A model generated the notes under the pieces. That model saw only the letters and a list, made by a program, of their open reading frames with translations. It was not told where the DNA came from and did no database searches. The translations under genes were made by a program, and so were the position numbers. From an uncultured Eubacteriaceae bacterium (lineage in GTDB: Bacteria; Bacillota; Clostridia; Lachnospirales; CAG-274): a stretch of 6,308 bases of DNA. Numbering within the stretch: the stretch's first letter is position 1; each line of letters begins with the position of its first letter. Where the stretch lies: positions 1-6,308 of the forward strand of contig CANOGI010000131.1 in assembly GCA_947565475.1 (NCBI GenBank), given 5' to 3'. Positions 1 through 4,883 of this stretch are shown here, piece by piece.

Positions 1-51
1 CCGTGTGGAAGCGGTAAAAAATATAAGCAGTGCTGTGGCATGGGAGAATAA
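1..51 (+). CDS. secA: SecA preprotein translocase ATPase, C-terminal end (partial)
   Basis: Only the last 16 codons and a TAA stop are in the window. They read PCGSGKKYKQCCG followed by MGE, which is the SEC-C zinc-binding tail found at the C-terminus of SecA. The tail normally begins with a CxC pair; the second Cys of that pair (residue 2 here) and the closing Cys pair (residues 11-12) are visible, and the first Cys lies outside the window. In SecA this tail binds zinc and contacts SecB or the ribosome, while SecA itself drives preproteins through SecYEG at the membrane. SEC-C motifs also occur in unrelated proteins, so the tail alone is not proof. The assignment rests on prfB lying directly downstream, since secA-prfB is a common order in Firmicutes. 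Confidence 0.87.
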   Translation, partial: PCGSGKKYKQCCGMGE

Positions 52-192
52 AGTTTAAGTTTTTAGTTGGATATAAGCTGATATAAGTGTAATTTTAGAA
101 CCTGTTGGGCGGATGTTATGATTTGTCTGACAGGTATCTGTTATTATATAGTGATTACTGTTATTAAATTTGAGATGATAACTTAACCAAAT

Positions 193-239
193 GAATAAAA
201 ATACACGCTTTTTAAGGGGGCGGTATTTATTCTTGTTTT
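193..239 (+). terminator. Probable intrinsic terminator of secA
   Basis: GAATA (193-197) pairs with TATTC (228-232), and AATAC (200-204) pairs with GTATT (223-227), leaving a two-base AA bulge. Inside, CGC (206-208) pairs with GCG (220-222), and four U·G wobbles extend the stem to a UAA loop at 213-215. TTGTTTT follows at 233-239. The stem relies on wobble pairs and the T-run is interrupted, so this is a moderate call; its place about 140 bases after the secA stop fits. Confidence 0.5.
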
Positions 240-289
240 ATTAAAGTACAAGCTTCTCAATTAAATATAAAGTAGTAGTTATTCGCTAT

Positions 290-348
290 AGGTTATTAGT
301 ATTTTTGTGAAGCAAAAATATTAATAGTTTTTGCTTAATAATTTTTTT
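290..348 (+). promoter_or_regulatory. Two mutually exclusive hairpins before prfB (terminator or attenuator-like)
   Basis: Hairpin A: bases 294-307 pair with 313-326 around the loop TGAAG, giving 14 pairs with one G·U; wobbles and one A-U can extend it to 290-330. It is followed by TTTTTGCTT. Hairpin B: AAGCAAAAA (310-318) pairs perfectly with TTTTTGCTT (328-336), followed five bases later by seven T (342-348). The two share bases 313-326, so only one can form at a time. Either fold followed by T-rich sequence could terminate transcription, either as a second secA terminator or as an attenuator in a prfB leader. The region is A+T-rich, where such pairing arises more easily by chance. The pairings are seen; the regulatory role is inference. 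Confidence 0.4.
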
Positions 349-407
349 ATGTCTTTACTCTATATAAAGTATATAACACGAGAGATAATCGATTTTGTAT
401 TTTCATG

Positions 408-418
408 AAGTATATAAT
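408..418 (+). promoter_or_regulatory. Candidate -10 region for prfB, duplicated upstream
   Basis: AAGTATATAAT contains a perfect TATAAT (413-418), 29 bases before the GTG start. A near-copy, AAGTATATAAC, lies at 367-377 and holds TATAAC (372-377). Neither has a convincing -35 hexamer at 16-18 bases, so each is a weak call in A+T-rich sequence. If both work, prfB has tandem start sites 41 bases apart, both downstream of the hairpins at 290-348. Confidence 0.33.
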
Positions 419-447
419 ATTTATTTATTAAAAAAGGAAGTGATTTT

Positions 448-1552
448 GTGCTTGAACTTGAGCAAATAGCGGTTCAGATGCAGGCGTATGCCAAAAATTT
501 ACAGGAAATGAGGGACTCACTTTGACATAGCGGGAGCTATAGAAAAGGTTGAGGAACTTGAGGAAATTTCAGCGGATCCTTCTTTTTGGAATGATATGGA
601 AAAGGCTCAGCCTGTTTTACAAAAAACAAAGCAGCTTAAAAGTAAGATTGAGGGATTTGAAAAACTTAATTCGGATTTTGACGATATAATGACTCTTATA
701 GAGATTGGAAATGAGGAAGATGATAAAAGTGTTATAGATGAAGTTAAACATCTTGTTGAGGATTTTCTTAACAGGTATGAGGAGCTTAGAATATCAACTC
801 TTTTAACGGGACCATATGATAAAAATAACGCCATTGTCACGTTGCACTCGGGGGCGGGTGGAACAGAGGCCTGTGATTGGGTATCCATGCTTTTGAGAAT
901 GTATTTGAGATGGGCGGAGGATAAAGGGTTCTCTGTTGAGGAGCTTGATTATCTTCCAGGTGACGAAGCGGGTGTGAAGTCGGTAACAATTCAAGTAAAC
1001 GGCGAGAACGCTTTTGGATATTTTAAAGCGGAAAAGGGTATTCACAGGCTTGTGAGAATTTCACCTTTTGACTCTTCGGGAAGGAGACATACTTCTTTTG
1101 CCTCCTGTGACGTTATGCCCGAGCTTGACGATACTATTGAGTTTGAGATTGACCCTGATGATTTGAGAATTGACACATATCGTTCAAGCGGTGCGGGTGG
1201 TCAGCACATAAATAAAACTTCATCAGCTATAAGAATTACTCATATTCCTACAAATACGGTTGTTCAATGTCAGAATGAGCGTTCTCAGTTTCAAAATAAA
1301 GACAGAGCGATGAAGCTTTTGAGAGCCAAACTCTATGAGCTTAAATTACAGGAACAAGCAGAAGAGCTTAAAGATATTAGGGGAGAGGTTAAGGATATTG
1401 GCTGGGGAAGTCAAATTCGCTCATATGTTTTTCATCCGTATAATATGGTTAAAGACCATAGGACAAACGCTGAAACAGGTAATGTTCAGGCTGTAATGGA
1501 CGGTGAGATCGATATGTTTATTACGGCGTACTTAAAATGGATAAATATGTAG
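448..1552 (+). CDS. prfB: Peptide chain release factor 2, expressed by programmed +1 frameshift
   Basis: RF2 reads UGA and UAA in the ribosomal A site and triggers peptide release. Translation starts at GTG 448, preceded by AAGGA at 434-438. The only nearby alternative, TTG 446, is in another frame and soon meets a stop. Twenty-five codons (448-522) end at CTT, then in-frame TGA (523-525) is bypassed by skipping T523; reading resumes with GAC at 524 and ends at TAG 1550-1552. The joined product is 367 residues, close to the usual 365 or so. The stop-recognition SPF lies at residues 205-207 and the catalytic GGQ at 250-252, the same numbers as in E. coli RF2, which supports the start and the single-base shift. 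Residue 246, just before GGQ, is Ser. A plain ORF call from 596 would lose the first 49 residues. A strong terminator follows. Confidence 0.97.
511..526 (+). promoter_or_regulatory. prfB: RF2 autoregulatory +1 frameshift site
   Basis: The site reads AGG GAC TCA CTT TGA C. Codon 25 is CTT (slippery, as CUU can re-pair with UUU), codon 26 is TGA, and C526 gives the poorly terminating context UGAC. The Shine-Dalgarno-like GAGGG (510-514) lies just upstream and its AGG is six bases before CTT, the same distance as in E. coli. When RF2 is scarce, UGA is read slowly and ribosomes shift to make more RF2. The arrangement is seen directly; the mechanism is established for prfB. It also argues that UGA is a real stop in this organism. 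Confidence 0.96.
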
Positions 1553-1577
1553 GTAGTATCGAGGTATAATAAATTTT

Positions 1578-1621
1578 GCCTGTTTTAAAATCTAAAAATG
1601 ATTTTAGGACAGGCTCTTTTT
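1578..1621 (+). terminator. Strong intrinsic terminator of prfB
   Basis: A 15-bp stem pairs 1578-1592 with 1600-1614 (GCCTGT on the left, ACAGGC on the right, with two internal U·G pairs), has a seven-base loop at 1593-1599, and runs into TCTTTTT (1615-1621). It begins 25 bases after the prfB stop. It matters for start choice: an ATG at 1598 lies in its loop, so the next gene should start later, at TTG 1634. Confidence 0.9.
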
Positions 1622-1633
1622 GGAGGGCAGGAT

Positions 1634-2614
1634 TTGAAAGTTATCGAAATTGATAGAAATTCCGCTAATCAAAGACTTGATAAATTTCTTTTAAAATATT
1701 TTAATAAAGCGGGAAAGTCTTTTATTTATAAAATGCTTAGAAAAAAGAGAATTAAATATAATGGCTCAAAAGCCATAGGAAACGAGATTTTAAAATCGGG
1801 GGATTTTCTCCAAATGTATTTATCCGAGGAAACAATAAATTCTTTTATGGAAGCTAAAGCGGTTGATAAAGCGGGAAGAGATTTTTCAATTATTTATGAG
1901 GATAAAAATATTATTATTTGCGATAAGCCTGTCGGGCTCGCTGTTCAAAGAGACTCAGTTAATATTGGCAACACTTTAAACGACCAGCTTTTATTTTATC
2001 TTTACGAAAAAGGAGAATATTTACCTCAAAAAGAATCTGTTTTTACGCCGTCTATTTGTAACAGACTTGACAGAAATACAAGCGGTATTGTTTTATTTGG
2101 AAAAAGCTTTGAGGCGGTTAAAGCTTTGAACGAAATCATAAGAAATCGAAAAATTGATAAGTTTTATTTGACTGTTTTAAAAGGTGTCATAGAAGAAGAA
2201 GGAATTATATCCGCTTATCATTTAAAAAATGGAAATGGACAGGCGGAAATATTTTCTGAATTTAAAGAGGGCGGGAAAAAAATTGTTACTAGATACAAAA
2301 GGCTCGCGGAAAATGGTGAGTATAGCCTTGTTGAGGTCGACTTGATAACGGGAAAAACTCATCAGATTAGAGCGGGTTTTAAATTTATAGGATATTATGT
2401 TATTGGCGACAGAAAATATGGAGATTTTGACGTTAATAAATTTTTTAAAAAAAATTATGGTCTCGACAATCAGTTTTTACATTCTTATAAAGTTGTTTTT
2501 AAAGAAAAATATGGATTTTTTGACTATTTAGAGGGAAAAGAATTTATTGCCCCTCTTGATAGTAAAAAAGAGCGAATAATTTTTAAGCTTTTTGGAAAAG
2601 GAAAGGAGGGATAA
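1634..2614 (+). CDS. RluA/RluC/RluD-family 23S rRNA pseudouridine synthase with S4 domain
   Basis: Predicted 326-residue enzyme that converts specific uridines in RNA, probably 23S rRNA, to pseudouridine. The start is taken as TTG 1634 because GGAGGG (1622-1627) sits just upstream; the in-frame ATG at 1598 is inside the prfB terminator. An S4 RNA-binding domain covers roughly residues 11-60 (QRLDKFL near its start), followed by KPVGLAVQ (about 98-105), the catalytic loop NRLDRNTSG with Asp146, and TGKTHQIR (239-246) then GDRKYG. The usual HRLDRDTSG has Asn for His and Asn for the second Asp, and HQIRAH reads HQIRAG; the catalytic Asp and the Arg of HQIR are kept. The S4 domain places it with RluC/RluD rather than RluA. 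Firmicutes carry several paralogues, so the target site cannot be named. It ends two bases before rnhA. A TATAAT at 1565-1570 lies before the terminator, without a clear -35. Confidence 0.9.
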   Translation: MKVIEIDRNSANQRLDKFLLKYFNKAGKSFIYKMLRKKRIKYNGSKAIGNEILKSGDFLQMYLSEETINSFMEAKAVDKAGRDFSIIYEDKNIIICDKPVGLAVQRDSVNIGNTLNDQLLFYLYEKGEYLPQKESVFTPSICNRLDRNTSGIVLFGKSFEAVKALNEIIRNRKIDKFYLTVLKGVIEEEGIISAYHLKNGNGQAEIFSEFKEGGKKIVTRYKRLAENGEYSLVEVDLITGKTHQIRAGFKFIGYYVIGDRKYGDFDVNKFFKKNYGLDNQFLHSYKVVFKEKYGFFDYLEGKEFIAPLDSKKERIIFKLFGKGKEG

Positions 2615-2616
2615 TT

Positions 2617-3081
2617 TTGAAAAGTATTGATATTTATACCGATGGAGCTTGTTCGGGAAATCCAGGACCAGGCGGATATGGTGTTGTATTGCTATATAAG
2701 GGAAACAGAAAGGAATTGTCACAGGGTTATAAATGTACGACAAATAACCGTATGGAGATGCTTGCTGTTATAAAGAGTCTTGAGGTTTTAAAAGAGTCTT
2801 GTAAGGTTAATCTATATAGTGATTCAAAATATGTTATTGACGCTATAACAAAAGGCTGGGTAGACAAATGGAAAAAAAATAACTGGAAGAGAAACAAAAC
2901 TGATATGGCGTCTAATGTTGATTTATGGATTCATATGCTTGAGCTTTTGGAAAAACACGACGTTAATTTTATTTGGGTAAAGGGACATGCCGATAATGTT
3001 GAGAATGAGAGGTGTGATTTTCTCGCTAGAGAAGCTATTAAAAATGGCGGTCTTTTAGAGGATGAGAATTATGGTAATTAA
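2617..3081 (+). CDS. rnhA: Ribonuclease HI
   Basis: A complete 154-residue RNase HI, the cytoplasmic enzyme that cuts the RNA strand of RNA/DNA hybrids, such as R-loops and primers. The DEDD metal-binding set is present: Asp9 in IYTDGACSGNPGPGG, Glu47 in NNRMEM, Asp69 in YSDSKY and Asp134 in NERCDFLA, with the assisting His124 in VKGHADN. These positions match the E. coli enzyme (10, 48, 70, 124, 134) almost exactly. The basic, Trp-rich substrate-binding handle is also visible (about residues 81-94). The start is TTG 2617, preceded by AAAGGAGGG (2602-2610) within the last codons of the pseudouridine synthase. The two-base gap suggests one transcript and probably coupled translation. No N-terminal hybrid-binding domain is present. 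Confidence 0.96.
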   Translation: MKSIDIYTDGACSGNPGPGGYGVVLLYKGNRKELSQGYKCTTNNRMEMLAVIKSLEVLKESCKVNLYSDSKYVIDAITKGWVDKWKKNNWKRNKTDMASNVDLWIHMLELLEKHDVNFIWVKGHADNVENERCDFLAREAIKNGGLLEDENYGN

Positions 3082-3083
3082 AA

Positions 3084-3120
3084 AATATATACAATACGAT
3101 GTATGTATTAATGTTTTTTT
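3084..3120 (+). terminator. Probable intrinsic terminator after rnhA
   Basis: A 10-bp stem pairs 3084-3093 with 3100-3109 (ATACA on the left and TGTAT on the right next to the loop, one U·G), with a six-base loop, then AATG and seven T (3114-3120). It lies directly after the rnhA stop. The stem has a single G-C pair, so termination may be incomplete. Confidence 0.6.
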
Positions 3121-3149
3121 ATGTTCGATTTTATGCATAGTCAATAAAC

Positions 3150-3264
3150 TTGAAAATACATAAAAGGAGGCAAGATAAAAATTATTTTCGCAAGGCGAAA
3201 GAGGGAGAGCATAATTGGAGTTTTATGCCGACAGTATAAATAAATATACTTTAAGGAGGTTTTT
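3150..3264 (+). promoter_or_regulatory. Leader of the phosphoesterase gene: weak promoter and three small stem-loops
   Basis: A possible promoter is TTGAAA (3150-3155), 18 bases, GATAAA (3174-3179). It is followed by three short inverted repeats: TTTCGC/GCGAAA (3186-3191 and 3195-3200), GCATAA/TTATGC (3209-3214 and 3223-3228) and AGTATA/TATACT (3233-3238 and 3245-3250). The ribosome binding site TTAAGGAGGT (3251-3260) follows at once. A second AAAAGGAGG (3162-3170) has no ATG, GTG or TTG at a usable distance. I do not recognise a known riboswitch here. The repeats are seen; a regulatory role is inference. Confidence 0.35.
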
Positions 3265-4404
3265 ATGGCGGGATTTTTTATTTTTATAGCTGTTTTGCTT
3301 ATTTTAATTAATATTTATGATGGTTTTCAAATTCGGAAATGTTTTGGCGGGTATAAAAAATTTTACTATATGACAGCGCTACCTCTCCATATTATATTTT
3401 TGGGAATTTTTATGGCGATGTTTTTTACGAGAGGTTCAGAGGTTTTTGATGGGGTTAAGGATATATTAAATATTATCGGCTATGGTTTTATTACAGCGTC
3501 GTTTTATATGTTTTTACTATTTCTTATCGCGGGAATTATAAGATTTATTTTTGATAAACTTAGATTTAACGGAAGAATGAGAAATATTATATCCAAAATA
3601 TATGCTAAAGGAATAACAGTTATAGTTATTTCATTTTTAGCGATAGTTTATGGCGTCTATAACGCCTCTGATATTTCTGTATCTGAATATAACATTTCAA
3701 TCTCAAAAGATAAAGGAAATATTAAGGGTTTAAACTTAGTGATGTTTTCTGATACTCATATCGGAACTACTATTAAAGAGGAAGAATTAGATGAGATTGT
3801 TCTAAAGGTTAATGAGCTTAAACCTGATATAATTTTTCTTTGCGGAGATATTTTTGACGAGGGAACAAGCCCACATTTAAAAGAATACGCAAGTGAGGCT
3901 TTTTCAAAATTTCAAAGCAAATACGGTACTTATTATATTACGGGAAATCATGAGTATTATGCTGGTGATTTAGATAATTCCATTAAATATATGGAAAATG
4001 CCGGAATAAATATTTTAAAAGATGAATATGTTTTTGTGGATAACAGTTTTTATGTAGTAGGCAGAATGGATAAAGAGGTTTTTAGAAAAAATGGCGTTGA
4101 AAGAAAAGAATTGACTGAAATTTTAAATGGAATAGATAAAGATTATCCTATTATTCTTCTTGACCATAGACCGATTGGTATTAATCTGTCAAAAGATAAT
4201 GGAGTTGATTTACAGCTTTCTGGTCATACTCACGCCGGTCAGATTTTTCCTATTAATTTTTTATCAAGTATTTCTAATGATTTAAATTATGGTTATTTAA
4301 AAATTGGGGATTTTAACATTGTAGTAAGTTCTGGCTGCGGTACTTGGGGTGTTCCAATAAGAATAGGAAGCAATTCTGAAATTGTAAATATAAGGATAAA
4401 TTAA
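3265..4404 (+). CDS. Membrane-anchored metallophosphoesterase (YkuE/YaeI-like)
   Basis: A 379-residue protein starting at ATG 3265 behind a near-perfect AAGGAGG (3253-3259). Four hydrophobic segments lie at about residues 3-20, 34-54, 67-95 and 114-132. A calcineurin-like phosphoesterase domain follows, with the metal-ligand motifs in order: SDTH (Asp163, His165), GDIFD (Asp195), GNHE (Asn228, His229), DHRP (His301) and GHTHAGQ (His321, His323). The tail GCGTWGVPIRIGSNSEIV is also typical of this family. Basic loops after segments 1 and 3 suggest the N-terminus and catalytic domain face outside, so the enzyme probably acts at the outer membrane surface on a phosphoester or pyrophosphate. The substrate is unknown; relatives act on cell-wall or lipid phosphates, but nothing here decides it. 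It stands alone after the rnhA terminator and converges with the ABC-F gene. Confidence 0.9.
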   Translation: MAGFFIFIAVLLILINIYDGFQIRKCFGGYKKFYYMTALPLHIIFLGIFMAMFFTRGSEVFDGVKDILNIIGYGFITASFYMFLLFLIAGIIRFIFDKLRFNGRMRNIISKIYAKGITVIVISFLAIVYGVYNASDISVSEYNISISKDKGNIKGLNLVMFSDTHIGTTIKEEELDEIVLKVNELKPDIIFLCGDIFDEGTSPHLKEYASEAFSKFQSKYGTYYITGNHEYYAGDLDNSIKYMENAGINILKDEYVFVDNSFYVVGRMDKEVFRKNGVERKELTEILNGIDKDYPIILLDHRPIGINLSKDNGVDLQLSGHTHAGQIFPINFLSSISNDLNYGYLKIGDFNIVVSSGCGTWGVPIRIGSNSEIVNIRIN

Positions 4405-4425
4405 AAGATTTTAGGGTTATATCAG

Positions 4426-4445
4426 AAAACTATTTAATAGTTTTT
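4426..4445 (+). terminator. Weak hairpin after the phosphoesterase gene
   Basis: AAAACTA (4426-4432) pairs with TAGTTTT (4438-4444) around TTTAA, with one further T. It starts 21 bases after the stop. The T-run is mostly inside the stem, so terminator activity is doubtful. Confidence 0.3.
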
Positions 4446-4456
4446 AAAATTGTACT

Positions 4457-4502
4457 AAATAACATTTTCCTAAATGTTTAGGTTCGTTTAAGTTATTTTT
4501 TT
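4457..4502 (+). terminator. Likely terminator of the phosphoesterase gene
   Basis: AAATAAC (4457-4463) pairs with GTTATTT (4492-4498), enclosing an inner hairpin that can form as CCTAA/TTAGG (4469-4473 and 4478-4482) or as AACATTT/AAATGTT (4461-4467 and 4472-4478); the second fold competes with the outer stem. Seven T lie at 4496-4502. The T-run and position suit a terminator for the forward gene, but the stem is long and irregular. Confidence 0.45.
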
Positions 4503-4526
4503 ATAGCAATTTGTGAAATCTTTAGC

Positions 4527-4604
4527 GGGAGCCAATAAAAAAATTTTCTTAATATGCATATGCAGATTTTTAAAATTTGTTTATTTATTCTTTTATTGGT
4601 TCTC
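4527..4604. repeat. 78-bp block with 14-bp terminal inverted repeats
   Basis: Bases 4527-4540 (GGGAGCCAATAAAA) pair with 4591-4604 (TTTTATTGGTTCTC) over 14 positions, two of them G·U in RNA (12 of 14 identical as DNA). Just inside, AAATTTT (4541-4547) matches AAAATTT (4572-4578). The centre holds overlapping palindromes ATATGCATAT (4552-4561) and TGCATATGCA (4555-4564). TTTAG occurs on both sides (4521-4525 and 4610-4614) but not directly at the ends. No T-run follows on the plus strand, so it is not a plain terminator. It could be a small non-autonomous element, an RNA structure or a remnant. Confidence 0.45.
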
Positions 4605-4730
4605 TATAGTTTAGAAAATATCTAAAATAAATATATATTGAAAAATCAAAAAAATTTTTATTTAATGAAATATTGACAAATTCAGAAATAAAAACAATCT
4701 TCAAAAAATTGAAGCGTTAGATGTATTTAA

Positions 4731-4784
4731 AAAAGACACTAAATATAATTTTTAAATTTTGAAAAATTATATTTAGTGTCTTTT
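4731..4784 (-). terminator. Perfect 23-bp inverted repeat, terminator of the ABC-F gene, possibly bidirectional
   Basis: Bases 4731-4753 are the exact reverse complement of 4762-4784, with an eight-base spacer (AAATTTTG). Read on the minus strand, the hairpin ends in a run of six T (4734 down to 4729), which suits termination of the ABC-F transcript that ends about 100 bases earlier. Read on the plus strand, its TTTT end is followed by GATTGG, so it would terminate less well that way. A perfect match of this length is not expected by chance even in A+T-rich DNA. Confidence 0.75.
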
Positions 4785-4883
4785 GATTGGTGTTTCCTCA
4801 AAATACAATATTAAAAATAACGATTATATTTTTAAGTTTAAATTTTTAATTATTTATGCGTTTATAATATATTGACTTATTTT

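Larger units (their letters stand above)
52..447. other. Intergenic region secA–prfB, no gene seen
   Basis: About 400 bases without a convincing coding region on either strand. In order it holds a short direct repeat of GATATAAG (70-77 and 80-87), a possible promoter (TTGTCT at 123-128, 16 bases, TATATA at 145-150), a probable secA terminator (193-239), two overlapping and mutually exclusive hairpins (290-348), and a duplicated AAGTATATAA element (367-376 and 408-417) that supplies -10-like hexamers before prfB. The gap is long for two housekeeping genes and would give prfB an extended leader if transcription starts in its first half. Confidence 0.6.
4405..4883. other. Convergent intergenic region rich in inverted repeats, no gene seen
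   Basis: About 480 very A+T-rich bases between two converging genes, with no convincing ORF on either strand. From left to right it holds a small hairpin (4426-4444), a larger terminator-like fold (4457-4502), an inverted-repeat block (4527-4604), small repeats TTTAGA/TCTAAA (4610-4626) and CTTCAA/TTGAAG (4699-4714), a perfect 23-bp inverted repeat (4731-4784) and an all-A/T-stem repeat TTAAAAATA/TATTTTTAA (4811-4835). Terminators are expected here, but this is more structure than two genes need. Confidence 0.6.

Noticed and set aside
101..134. CCTGT/ACAGG pairing as a possible structured RNA
   Set aside because: Only five pairs around a loop of more than 20 bases, with no further support.
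607..1045. Minus-strand open frames (607-888 and 803-1045) opposite prfB
   Set aside because: They are complementary-strand shadows of a clearly conserved gene and show no domain, start signal or promoter.
3215..3289. TTG-started frame of 24 codons overlapping the start of the phosphoesterase gene, with GAGGG at 3201-3205 upstream
   Set aside because: Its last third is only the phosphoesterase start region in another frame, the ribosome site is weak, and the product resembles nothing I recognise.
4673..4678. Perfect TTGACA, possible -35 box
   Set aside because: No acceptable -10 hexamer lies 16-18 bases downstream, and no gene follows on the plus strand.
4699..4714. CTTCAA/TTGAAG hairpin
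   Set aside because: Only six pairs with no T-run on either strand; too small to call in such A+T-rich sequence.
4811..4835. TTAAAAATA/TATTTTTAA inverted repeat just after the ABC-F stop
   Set aside because: The stem is all A-T and the following sequence is not a clean T-run; the repeat at 4731-4784 is a far better terminator.
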